A DNA stretch of 64,000 bases from Lewinella sp039816955. GTDB taxonomy: Bacteria > Bacteroidota > Bacteroidia > Chitinophagales > Saprospiraceae. The DNA is taken from NCBI GenBank assembly GCA_039816955.1, contig JBCBWU010000001.1:1-64000 (forward strand). Reading direction: 5' to 3'. The notes below the pieces were generated by a model, which did not search any database, had not been told where the DNA came from, and saw only the letters and a list, made by a program, of their open reading frames with translations. Positions 16,184 to 25,500 of this stretch are shown piece after piece (positions within the stretch are counted from its first letter, which is position 1; each line of letters opens with the position of its first letter). A program made the position numbers and the translations under genes.

Positions 16184-19100
16184 ATGAATTGCAAGTACGC
16201 TCTTTTCTTATTCCTTAGTTTATTATTCAACATCTATTCCTACGGGCAGACGTATGAGGGAGAAGCTGCAAAGAAAATAATCCCTATTGCAAAGACTGTT
16301 CAAATAGGTACACAATCTGCAGTACCTACTTTTGTTGTATTTGAAGAAGAAAATCAGATTCCAATACATGAGTTCGCAGCCTGGGAAAAAAAGACTTTTC
16401 AATATGATGAAGAGGTAAGTTTCATTACCACCAAAACAGTAGAAGGCAAGGCTGGTTTTAGTCACCAGTTCAGGGAACAGTACTACAATGATATCCCTGT
16501 AGAGCATAGCCTGTCGGTCGTGCATAGCCAGGATGATAAAGTCATCTATTTTAATGGTAACACTCATAATGAATTCTCGCTCAATACGCTTCCCGCACTA
16601 AATGACGAAACGGCTCAGGATATAGCTCTGCGTCACTTAAACATAGATCCGGAAGATTGGAGGTATGTAAAGCTCAAAGCCACCAACTACTTACTTGGAG
16701 GGCACCCCTCGAATAAAACCGAGTTATTGAAACAAAACCTTATTGTGTATCCATACGAAGGACAGTACCATTTGGCCTGGAAAATACACATCATTAGTAA
16801 TCATTTCTCTACGTACAATATCGTTTACGTTGATGCACATAATAGCATCATTATCAACACTATTGATGCAGTAAGAGACTGTAATTTTGGCACCGCAAAT
16901 ACTAGCTGGCGTGGGGTCCAGCCATTCTTTACAGACCTGACAGGTGGAACAACATTTATCTTACGTGACGATTGTCTTCCGAGCGATATTAGAACGATAA
17001 ATGAGGCAACTGGTGCGGATTTCACTAGTACAACTAACACGTGGAACCCTACTGCTATAATTGATATAGGAGGTATTACTACTCATTGGGCAGTATCAGA
17101 AGCCTTTGATTATTTCCTCAACACTCATGCCCAGATTGGTTTAGATAATGGAGACATGGATGGTATTGGAGTAGTAGATGTTTTTGCGGTACCTGGCTTA
17201 AATAACGCCACGTTTACGCCTGGTACTAATACTCTAAGGTTTGGCTTAGGAACCAGCAGCACAACGACCAATGATGACTACACAACCTTGGATGTAGCAG
17301 GACATGAGTATGCTCACGGTGTGCTAGAAAATACGGGAGGTATTACCGCTTTCGTGCACGAGACAAACGCACTTCATGAAGGAATTGCGGACATCTTTGG
17401 AGATCAAGTCGAAGCATTTGCAGATGGCGCTGCTCCAGAATACTCTATGGGCGAAGAAATAACTGGTGGTAGTACACGCTTAATGAGCAATCCCAATGCC
17501 GATACTCATTCCAATGGAAATGTTGGCAGTCCTGATACCTATCAGGGGGATTTTTGGAGTGGTAGCTCAGAGCATGTCGACGGTGGAGTAATTCGCTACT
17601 GGTTCTTTCTCCTTAGTGAAGGAGGAAGCGGCACTAATGACAACAATGATGTTTACGAAGTACCAGGAGTCGGCAATGCCACAGCCGCAGCAATACTTTA
17701 CGAAGCCGTCTTCTCTGGGGCCTTTGGAGCTGCACCCGACTACAATACGGCACGCAACGCAACCATTCAGGCGGCCATCACTCTATTTGGTGAATGCACG
17801 CCGGAACATGGAAATGTCATCAATGCTTGGCACGCTGTTGGTGTAGGTTTTGAAGCCTTTCCTGACATTAGTATCGGCAGCTTACAAGTAAGTGGGTCAA
17901 ATAGTATTCCTGTCGGAGGTTCTCTAGGAGTTACGTACAACATAACTGCTAATAATCAAGTATACTTTGACAATAGCACAATCGTGGGATTTTACATACT
18001 TAGTTATTGCCCAGGATCAAATGGATTGAGTCTGCCTTACTATGCAGAAGTAGAATCTATTTCCTGTGGGTCAACTACCAATACTGGAGCCTACCTGACA
18101 CTCCCAACAACTATTTCACCAGGCAATTATTATATAGTTGCCAAAGTAGATGCTTACAATAGCTTGGTGGAATCTAATGAGCTTAATAACTCTACCTGTG
18201 TCCGGATAAGAGTTACCGGCGAAGATCGAAAGCTCCCTGATTTTATACCAGAAAGAGCCACCGTAAGTCCTTCTACCGTTCAAGCAGGCGCTACCATCCA
18301 GCGATCAGTTACATTATCTAATATTGGCGATGCCTACGGGGGGTACAGTTACATGTGTTTCTACCTATCGACGAACCCTACTTACAGCAACGATGATGTT
18401 TATTTAGGCAACACTTTGTCCTTGCCGCTTAACCCAGGCGGTTCAATTACTAGTGGAGGTTCGTTGACCATTCCGGCTGGTACTACTCCCGGAAATTATT
18501 ACATCATCTTTAGAGCGGATTGCTACGGCTGGCACCTGGAGTCAAACGAAAACAACAATACTACCTATGCTTCCATAACCGTTTTAAGCAGCACGGGTGA
18601 GTTACCGGATCTCACTATTGATAATGTAAACCCTCCTCCATCCGGTGCGCCGCCGCTGGCACGTGTAGGGCAATATATAAGTGTTCAGTACGAATTAATC
18701 AACCTTTTTCCTAATAGCAGCCCAGCCCCTTCCGCCACCAGAGTATTTCTATCCACAGATGATGTAGTAAGCCCTGACGACTTGATAGTCCTTACCTCTT
18801 ACAATCAGTTACCTGGTACAAAAACTGCGGTATTTTCCATTCCAGGAAGCGCCACAGTGAATCAGTACTACCGAGTACTTATTGTAGCAGATTATTTTGA
18901 CGGTGTTACCGAAGTTGTTGAAAGCAATAATATCGGCATTAGTCATGTAGTAGTATACCCAGGCTTCAGAGGGGACGATTCAGATGAGACTCGACTGGAA
19001 AGCCAAGAAGCGTCGAAAAAGCCAATAAAAAAGGATTTACGCATCTTTCCCAATCCTACCAAGGATCAGTTTACCGTACGCTATACTGTACAAGAAAAGC

Positions 19101-19276
19101 CAATCAATATTAGCTTGTTCAATAGTACAGGGCAGCAGATTGACAATCAGTCCTTGCTCCCTAAGGAGCAAACTGGGCAATGGCAATATGTTGGCGAGCA
19201 ACTTCCGAGTGGGCTCTACTATTTACAGTGGCATGCTGATGATCAGACCGAAATGCTAAAGATCATAGTAGAGTAA
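16184..19276 (+). CDS. Secreted M4 (thermolysin-type) metallopeptidase with CARDB repeats and T9SS tail
   Basis: The 1030-aa protein has a signal peptide, a propeptide of FTP type (about 60-170, e.g. FSHQFREQYYNDIPVEHS) and an M4 catalytic domain. The zinc site is H374-E-Y-A-H378 in the HEYAHGV motif, plus E399 in NALHEGIADIFGD. The region about 560-940 holds three CARDB-like adhesion domains with repeated endings such as LVESNELNNSTCVRI, LESNENNNTTYASI and VVESNNIGISHVVV. The C-terminus (LRIFPNPTKDQFTV onward) is a T9SS type A sorting domain. It is an extracellular protease, self-processed through its propeptide in this family. A good terminator follows. Confidence 0.93.
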   Translation: MNCKYALFLFLSLLFNIYSYGQTYEGEAAKKIIPIAKTVQIGTQSAVPTFVVFEEENQIPIHEFAAWEKKTFQYDEEVSFITTKTVEGKAGFSHQFREQYYNDIPVEHSLSVVHSQDDKVIYFNGNTHNEFSLNTLPALNDETAQDIALRHLNIDPEDWRYVKLKATNYLLGGHPSNKTELLKQNLIVYPYEGQYHLAWKIHIISNHFSTYNIVYVDAHNSIIINTIDAVRDCNFGTANTSWRGVQPFFTDLTGGTTFILRDDCLPSDIRTINEATGADFTSTTNTWNPTAIIDIGGITTHWAVSEAFDYFLNTHAQIGLDNGDMDGIGVVDVFAVPGLNNATFTPGTNTLRFGLGTSSTTTNDDYTTLDVAGHEYAHGVLENTGGITAFVHETNALHEGIADIFGDQVEAFADGAAPEYSMGEEITGGSTRLMSNPNADTHSNGNVGSPDTYQGDFWSGSSEHVDGGVIRYWFFLLSEGGSGTNDNNDVYEVPGVGNATAAAILYEAVFSGAFGAAPDYNTARNATIQAAITLFGECTPEHGNVINAWHAVGVGFEAFPDISIGSLQVSGSNSIPVGGSLGVTYNITANNQVYFDNSTIVGFYILSYCPGSNGLSLPYYAEVESISCGSTTNTGAYLTLPTTISPGNYYIVAKVDAYNSLVESNELNNSTCVRIRVTGEDRKLPDFIPERATVSPSTVQAGATIQRSVTLSNIGDAYGGYSYMCFYLSTNPTYSNDDVYLGNTLSLPLNPGGSITSGGSLTIPAGTTPGNYYIIFRADCYGWHLESNENNNTTYASITVLSSTGELPDLTIDNVNPPPSGAPPLARVGQYISVQYELINLFPNSSPAPSATRVFLSTDDVVSPDDLIVLTSYNQLPGTKTAVFSIPGSATVNQYYRVLIVADYFDGVTEVVESNNIGISHVVVYPGFRGDDSDETRLESQEASKKPIKKDLRIFPNPTKDQFTVRYTVQEKPINISLFNSTGQQIDNQSLLPKEQTGQWQYVGEQLPSGLYYLQWHADDQTEMLKIIVE

Positions 19277-19307
19277 ACACGATTTATTTTTCTTAAAAAG
19301 CTAAAGC

Positions 19308-19343
19308 TTTGCCGAGCGCTCATATTCTTGGGCGTTCGGCAAA
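19308..19343 (+). terminator. Terminator hairpin after the M4 peptidase gene
   Basis: A 12-bp stem, TTTGCCGAGCGC (19308-19319) with GCGTTCGGCAAA (19332-19343) including one G-T pair, lies 32 nt after the stop codon. The T-stretch afterwards is short (TTTT). Confidence 0.6.
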
Positions 19344-19423
19344 TTTTAACAATAGCCATCACCATAGACTTTGCTCTCACCCCCGGATTTCTAATTTCAT
19401 ACCTCGCACTTCTTATTTAGTAT

Positions 19424-19431
19424 TAAGTTTG
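19424..19431 (+). promoter_or_regulatory. -7 element upstream of hpt
   Basis: TAAGTTTG fits TAnnTTTG and would start transcription near 19437, about 18 nt before the ATG at 19455. No clear TTG lies at the -33 spacing, so this is a half-site call. Confidence 0.4.
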
Positions 19432-19454
19432 TGCCACAAAACCCCACGCGTGGC

Positions 19455-19997
19455 ATGAGCACTTCTATCCAATTACATGATCTTAGCTTTCGCCCTTATC
19501 TCAGTGAAGAGGAAATACAAGCAAGGGTAAAGGCTATTGCGCAACAGCTTACCGCCGAATATTCAGGAAAAAAGCCGGTGTTTTTAGTCATGCTCAAAGG
19601 GGCTTTTGTTTTCGCTACGGACCTGCTTCGCTACTATGAAGGCTTCCCAGAGATCAGTTTTGTACGCACCCGCTCCTACAGTGGTACATCCTCCACTCAT
19701 GAGGTAGAAGTCATTTTAGGCCCTAGCCCGGAAGAGGTTGCTGATCGAGATATTATCATAGTAGAAGACATTGTAGACAGTGGATATACCATGCATCGTT
19801 TTCTCCCCATACTGGAGGAGCAAAATCCGCGCTCCATTTGCTTAGTCACGCTTCTTTTCAAGCCTGACATGCTAGAAAAAGATATCAAAATGGATCACAT
19901 TGGCTTTAGTATACCGCCAAAATTTGTGGTGGGCTACGGGCTCGACTATGATGGATTGGGCCGTAATCTACCTGCTATTTATCAACTAGAAGACTAG
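19455..19997 (+). CDS. hpt: Hypoxanthine phosphoribosyltransferase
   Basis: A 180-aa purine-salvage enzyme that joins hypoxanthine or guanine to PRPP. The PRPP loop is IIIVEDIVDSGYTMHRF (core VEDIVDSG), preceded by the family blocks FLVMLKGAFVFATDLLR and FVRTRSYSGTSST, and followed by DHIGFSIPPKFVVGYGLDYD that includes the base-binding region. The length is usual for bacterial HPRT. The ATG at 19455 is used; an upstream GTG at 19431 overlaps the -7 element. The next gene begins 8 bp downstream, so the two are probably cotranscribed. Confidence 0.93.
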   Translation: MSTSIQLHDLSFRPYLSEEEIQARVKAIAQQLTAEYSGKKPVFLVMLKGAFVFATDLLRYYEGFPEISFVRTRSYSGTSSTHEVEVILGPSPEEVADRDIIIVEDIVDSGYTMHRFLPILEEQNPRSICLVTLLFKPDMLEKDIKMDHIGFSIPPKFVVGYGLDYDGLGRNLPAIYQLED

Positions 19998-20005
19998 TAG
20001 CGGCC

Positions 20006-20839
20006 ATGAAAGTTAGTGGTCAGTTTACGCACGAGGGCATTCAAGGGTTCTCCTTTGGTTATCATCCTTTTGCTCGTCCTAAAATGATTGCCCACCTCTA
20101 TTTTATAGACGGCCTATTGATTGATACCGGACAGCGCGCAATGCAAAAAGCTATACTGAAGCAAGTTGGTCAATTGCCCGTGGAGCAGATCTTTGTTACT
20201 CATTATCACGAAGACCATTCGGGAAACCTAGATGCACTGCAGGAGCATTTTGCCTGTCCGGTTTATGCCTCCCCAAAGTGCATTGAACTGATGAAAGACC
20301 CTCCTCCTATCAGTTTTGCCCAACGAATGGTTTGGGGCAATCGGCCGGCATTTACAAGTATACGCCCACAGGTAGAAGTCCTAAAGACACCGCAGCACGA
20401 TTTTCAGCTTATCCCCGTTCCCGGACATGCGCCGGATATGATTGCACTCTATGAACCCGAGCGCAGGTGGTTATTCTCAGCAGATTTGTACGTGCACCAC
20501 TACATTGGCTACATGCTATTGGAAGAAAGTATTTGGGAACAGATCCACTCCATCCGTCGAGTACTGGAATTCGATTTCGACATTTTGTTATGCGGTCATA
20601 ACCCTCAATTAAAAAATGGAAAAGCGTTGCTCGAAAAGAAGCTAAGGTTTCTAGAGGACTTCTACCGAGGGGTAGCCGAATTACACCTGAAGGGGCACAG
20701 GTCTCATGACATTTTCAAATTGCTCAACCTCAAGGAAAATCGTCGTGTAAAATGGCTATCTGGTGGGCAGCTCTCCAAAATTAACATGGTTAAATCAGTA
20801 GTGCGGGATTGTATTAATCGTCCGCCATTGCCAGCGTAG
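20006..20839 (+). CDS. MBL-fold metallo-hydrolase
   Basis: The 277-aa product carries the metallo-beta-lactamase-fold metal motif THYHEDHSGN (family THxHxDHxG), a third histidine in PVPGHAPDMIAL, an Asp in LFSADLYVHHY and a distal histidine in ILLCGHNPQLKNG. It is cytoplasmic (no signal peptide). Glyoxalase II-like or other thioester/phosphodiester hydrolysis is possible; the substrate is not evident. It sits 8 bp after hpt. Its 3' end overlaps the convergent ComF gene by 26 bp, so the two transcripts are antisense to each other at their ends. Confidence 0.85.
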   Translation: MKVSGQFTHEGIQGFSFGYHPFARPKMIAHLYFIDGLLIDTGQRAMQKAILKQVGQLPVEQIFVTHYHEDHSGNLDALQEHFACPVYASPKCIELMKDPPPISFAQRMVWGNRPAFTSIRPQVEVLKTPQHDFQLIPVPGHAPDMIALYEPERRWLFSADLYVHHYIGYMLLEESIWEQIHSIRRVLEFDFDILLCGHNPQLKNGKALLEKKLRFLEDFYRGVAELHLKGHRSHDIFKLLNLKENRRVKWLSGGQLSKINMVKSVVRDCINRPPLPA

Positions 20840-21509
20840 CTAGGCTTACTTTTGTTCCTGGCAAATCTATTATCAAGCGGGCACAGGTTTCGAGCGTTGC
20901 TCCGGTAGTCAAGACATCATCTACTAAGAGGATATGCTTACCAGCTAAGCGCTCCGGTTCTCCCATGGCAAATACTTGCTGTACGTTAAGGGCACGGTCT
21001 TGACGAGACTTTCTGGTTTGACTAGTGGAGTTTTCCGTACGGACTAAAGCATTTGGCCAAACCGGGAGATCCAAAGCAGTAGCAACACCTTCAGCAAACA
21101 CTTCGGCCTGATTATAACCTCGTGTTTTCTGCTTATCAGGATGCAATGGCACGGGGACTACCGCCTCCACCATTCGGAAGTGTGGTTGTTGCCGCAATTC
21201 CCAGCCCAGTCGTTGCCCCAACCGCCAACCAATTTGCGGTTTATTCTCGTACTTCAACTGATGTACCAAGTGCTGTACTCGCCCCGCTTTACTAAAATAA
21301 TACAGGGCTGCCCCTGTTTCTATTGGTACACGCCCCCAGAAGATTTCGGTGAACGCATTTTCGGGTTGCAGCCAATGCTGCGTAACGGGTAGCTCATATT
21401 GGCATTGCAAACATAGGATTTCACTTGGCGGCGGCAAGTCGCTGTTACACGCCAGGCACAAGCGTGGGTAAAGGAGATCGAGGATTGGGAAAAGGAGGTG
21501 GTGTATCAT
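20814..21509 (-). CDS. ComF-family phosphoribosyltransferase-like protein
   Basis: A 231-aa protein with an N-terminal four-cysteine zinc finger (CLAC near residue 18 and CLQC near 33) and a C-terminal type I phosphoribosyltransferase domain whose PRPP loop reads ILLVDDVLTTGATL. The block RGYNQAEVFAEGVA is a strong ComF signature. In competent bacteria ComF aids DNA uptake or processing. The ATG at 21509 is chosen because family members begin just before the zinc finger; a longer frame runs through REP palindromes to 21632. A REP copy ends 9 bp upstream of this start, i.e. within its leader or promoter. Confidence 0.87.
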   Translation of the reverse strand: MIHHLLFPILDLLYPRLCLACNSDLPPPSEILCLQCQYELPVTQHWLQPENAFTEIFWGRVPIETGAALYYFSKAGRVQHLVHQLKYENKPQIGWRLGQRLGWELRQQPHFRMVEAVVPVPLHPDKQKTRGYNQAEVFAEGVATALDLPVWPNALVRTENSTSQTRKSRQDRALNVQQVFAMGEPERLAGKHILLVDDVLTTGATLETCARLIIDLPGTKVSLATLAMADD

Positions 21510-21517
21510 CGCATTTC

Positions 21518-21659
21518 GTTTCGCGGAATTCATTCCGCAGTATTCTATCATGGCGGAATGTTTGATTTTGAGAAAATAGCCGTTCCACCGCTTTTTTATA
21601 GAGCCTATAGTGCTCATGCCGCCTTTTGTCAAGGCGGAGCGGAATGAATTCCGCGAAAC
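21518..21659. repeat. REP palindrome pair (BIME) on the 3' side of the RAYT gene
   Basis: Two perfect, oppositely oriented 21-bp copies lie at 21518-21538 and 21639-21659. Each contains the foldback GCGGAATTCATTCCGC preceded by GTTTC in its own orientation. A partial core (GGCGGAATG) lies between them at 21552-21560. The pair is arranged like a bacterial interspersed mosaic element and belongs to the family found on the other side of the transposase gene. Confidence 0.85.
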
Positions 21660-21667
21660 CTATTAGG

Positions 21668-22315
21668 TTAGTACTTAGGGTAGAGAAACGGATAATCCGA
21701 CCATTTCTTCACAAGCCCAGCTTTGAGTGCGTTGTTCAAGATGTAATTTCTTTCATTTTCCAGATGTACTCGGTCTCGAATAAAGCGATCATAATATCCC
21801 TTATTCCACAATGCGCCTTTCCGGTTTAACCTTCTATTTATGAGTCTTGCGCTTGCCCCTTTTATTCTCTTTATGACTTGTGGAACATTTTGATAAAATG
21901 GCAACAACATCTTTCCATCCCAGTTCATGGGTAATTGTACAGAGAAATCAAGAAGCATATGGACGTGATTAGGCATCACACAAATAGCTAATACTTCGTA
22001 GTATTTGTTTGCATACCGATTTACTTCATCTAGTACTGTTCCAGCAGCGGCTGAGCTACGAAAAGGATATTCTTGACTATTCTTGGCATTGAGAATTTTT
22101 TCCATTTCCATTTCAAATGTATGGTGAATCTCGATAGATTTTCTCAAAAGATCATCGTCGTCTTTCACTGCAATTAGTGCCGCTTTTCGCCTACATTGCA
22201 GTTCTTCAATCAATGCCCGGGGTACCGCATCTTGCACGAGCATCGTAATACTAAAACATGCGCCAATTGGCTGAATATGTGGTTGGCCTTTGCGCCAGAA
22301 TTTTGTTTTCATCAT
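21668..22315 (-). CDS. REP-associated tyrosine transposase (RAYT, Y1/TnpA_REP)
   Basis: The 215-aa product has the IS200/IS605-related Y1 transposase fold: HUH-type motif PNHVHMLL with H117 and H119, and a candidate catalytic tyrosine in WNKGYYDRFIRD (Y174/Y175). The C-terminal block NYILNNALKAGLVKKW is typical of RAYTs. Such enzymes nick and rejoin single-stranded REP hairpins and are domesticated or vertically inherited in many genomes. REP pairs flank it at 21518-21659 and 22323-22376, which supports the assignment. The start is the ATG pair at 22315; the open frame extends upstream through the REPs but has no better start. Confidence 0.9.
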   Translation of the reverse strand: MMKTKFWRKGQPHIQPIGACFSITMLVQDAVPRALIEELQCRRKAALIAVKDDDDLLRKSIEIHHTFEMEMEKILNAKNSQEYPFRSSAAAGTVLDEVNRYANKYYEVLAICVMPNHVHMLLDFSVQLPMNWDGKMLLPFYQNVPQVIKRIKGASARLINRRLNRKGALWNKGYYDRFIRDRVHLENERNYILNNALKAGLVKKWSDYPFLYPKY

Positions 22316-22322
22316 TACTCTG

Positions 22323-22376
22323 GTTTCGCGGAATTTGTTCCGCTGTAATATCACTACGGAACGAATTCCGCGAAAC
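22323..22376. repeat. REP palindrome pair on the 5' side of the RAYT gene
   Basis: GTTTCGCGGAATTTGTTCCG at 22323-22342 faces CGGAACGAATTCCGCGAAAC at 22357-22376 across a 14-nt spacer. The GTTTCGCGGAA ends match the 3'-side pair, while the inner arms differ, so these are diverged family members. They lie 8 bp upstream of the transposase ATG. Confidence 0.85.
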
Positions 22377-22488
22377 GACTTACTACTATAAGCCCGTACC
22401 TCCCCTTTCGTGACACCCACCCCCACTCGCACACCCCACAAACCCAAACTCTACAGCCGCCTTACCCACATCAATCCACGAATCGGGC

Positions 22489-22496
22489 TATCTTTG
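22489..22496 (+). promoter_or_regulatory. -7 element of the hybrid sensor gene
   Basis: TATCTTTG matches TAnnTTTG and predicts a start near 22502, about 40 nt before the ATG. No -33 TTG is present at 20 nt spacing. Confidence 0.45.
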
Positions 22497-22540
22497 GTTT
22501 TGTGCCCTGATATTCCTTGAGGTAGTCCGTTTTTGAGTTG

Positions 22541-25500
22541 ATGCATCGTTATCCCGCCATATCTTTTTTAATCGTTTTGCTCTTAGGTGCAGCCCAAGGG
22601 CTAGTGGGACAAGATGCCCCTAATTTTCATCTGCAACATTATGATACGCGCGACGGCTTATCCAACAATTGGGTGTCTGCTCTCGCTACTGATTCCAGCG
22701 GATATCTTTGGATAGCGACTCAGTACGGTGTCAACCGTTTTGACGGGCACAACTTCCGGGCCCATACCTACAATGCAAAAAAACCAGCTGGACTTGGTTC
22801 CAATTGGGCAAGGGCCCTTGCCGTACCAAACGCCAATGAACTTTTGATTGGCACTTACAGCGGAGGGATATCAGTCATTAACCCCTTGACCGATCAATTT
22901 ATTCAGCATCCATTCCAGATGCAGTTTCAAAACCAAACTATTTGCAGATTTAACTCCAACGGCGAAGGTGACACTTACGTCTCTACTTATTCAAATGCTC
23001 TTAACTTACAGGCGTCTGGTAAGCTTGATGTCATTAGTACCAAACGGAGTAATGCTGTTGCAGGCAGTGTAGATCGGCATCTATTTGTAGCAACCCAAAC
23101 CGGACTTGAAGTCAAAACGGCTACAGGTCTACAGGATACCATCTTATTTAACGGTCAGTTAGTTGGGGCACTCAGGCTGCTATCACCTGATAGCTTGTTA
23201 TTAGTTATCCAAGACAAACTCAACTTATTGACTTATCAAAAAGAGGTATGGCAGCTTACTAAACTCAATCTTCAGGTTTCAACCCACCCGCAACTTTTTT
23301 ATCTACCGTTCATATTCCAAGATCGTCAAGGACAAATTTGGGTAGCCGGAGAAGATCGTCTTTGGTGTCTTAGTCGTGATCTGCAGCAACATTACTCTTA
23401 CCGCATTGTAGATTTATTTAGTTATCGAGTAGCAGAATCGCCTACAATCCATTGTATGTTAGAAGATAAGAATGGTATACTTTGGATTGGCACCAATCAA
23501 GGATTACTACAACTGAGTCCGGTAAAACCATTCCGTCATCCCCAACTTAAGAATAACGAAGGCCGCTTACCCAGTACCAGAGGCATTACTGCGCTAGATG
23601 GGCAGTACCTATTCACGAATGGCAAAGATATTCGCTTGTGGAATAGTGAATTAACCGAACCTGTAATACTTGCCCAACAAAAAACTTTGACCCCATATCG
23701 TAGCAAAGCTGGCCAGTTGTACTGTGCATTAAAAGTCGCTGAGGGCTGGCAACTTGCACAAATAAAGCCCAACTCACAAGATATTATCCCCCTGCCTTGC
23801 ACACTGACGAACCTGGCTCGCTGGAAAATCATTAAAGAAGATCTAAATGGTAGAATTTGGATTGCTGACTGGAATACGTTAAGATATTATGACCCTAAAA
23901 CGCAATATTGCGCTGAAGTACAATTACTAGACTCCGCAGGCAAACCGCTCTCTATCCAGATTATAGATATCCTATTAGACCGCCAGGACCGACTCTGGTT
24001 GGGGTCTCCCCAAAAAGGTCTTTTCCAGATCTCTAACGCCAGTCAAATTGAGGCAATGGACCGCATTAGCTACAAAAATTTCCAGCACTTTGATCAGATA
24101 CCAAATCCAATCAGTTCTTCTTTAGTACAAGCCATACACGAAGACAAGGATGGCCAAATTTGGATTGGAACCGATGGTGGTCTTAATCGCTATATCGAAG
24201 AACCAGCAGGCTTTCAACAATGGCTCCGTAGTAGGGAGATGCCGGATGATAAGATATTGGATATCGAGAGCGACCAGACCGGTACCCTTTGGCTCAGTAC
24301 CGCAAGCCATGGAATATTGTCTTTTGAACCTACTCAAAACCAATTTACCAACTACACACAGCGGGACGGCCTGTATTCAGATGACATGCTCATTGGCTCT
24401 GCCTTTACCGATGAGCATGGGCGAATCTGGATGGGGTCCTCAGCTGGTTTACATTCTTTTCTTCCAGAAGAAATACAGGCGGAACCAGCTAGTATGGATA
24501 CGCTCGTTTGGCAACAAGCAACGATTCACCAAGGTGATTCTATCACCCAGTATTTCCGTCCCAACACAGGATATCACTTTAATCAGCCTTTCGAAATACA
24601 CCCCGAAGAATATAGCGTAATGCTGTCCTTTGCCTGGTTGAATTTTCGCTATACGGGCCGACAACAATACCAGTATCAATTGGAAGGGCTCTCTGATGAT
24701 TGGCTGCCTGCACCAGCGAATGGGCAAATTAGTTTATCACAATTACCTCCAGGTCGGTACACGCTTCGTGCCACAGCTAAAGCACTGGGAACAAAAGCAC
24801 AGGCAATATCACACCCCATATTTCTGCGTGTCCTCCCCCCCTGGCATCGTACCAAGCTGGCTTATTCGTTATATGTTTTGTTCCTATTTAGTGCAGCTTA
24901 TCTCTTGTACCAAACTCAACTAACCCGGCGCCTTGCCGCCGTGGAGCGCCAACAAGCGGAAGAATTAGTGGCCAGCAAACTGCGTTTTTTTCAGCAAATA
25001 GCACATGAATTTCGTAGTCCATTGACCTTGGTATTCGGTGCGGTAGAGCAAATCAAAAGCCGCCTAACATCTGACACCCAAGAATCGGTAAAACCGCAAC
25101 TCGCCCAACTCAAAGAGCAAGCATCCTACCTCACCCGTCAGGTAGACGAAATCTTAGAACTGGCCAAATTACAAGCAGACCGTAGTCCGCTGAACCTACA
25201 AACTGCAGACTTTATCCAATATCAGCGCTTCCTTTTACAATCCTTCAATAGTGTAGCGGAAACGCAGGATATTGAGCTGGTTTTTCGAACGAATCGCGAT
25301 TCGCTGCTCCTCCCCTTTGATGCCGATAAATGGCGAAAAATTACGAGTAACCTCATCAGTAATGCGCTAAAATTCACGCCAAGAGGAGGACAAATTCAGC
25401 TGACGCTCAAAGCCGATGTTGAAGAAGAAGGGTGCATACTACAATACACCCTTGAAGACAACGGTCAAGGAATAGCTCCAGCATTCCTACCCCATCTTTT

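Noticed and set aside
21510..21632. N-terminal extension of the ComF-family protein
   Set aside because: The frame crosses REP palindromes and family members begin next to the zinc finger.
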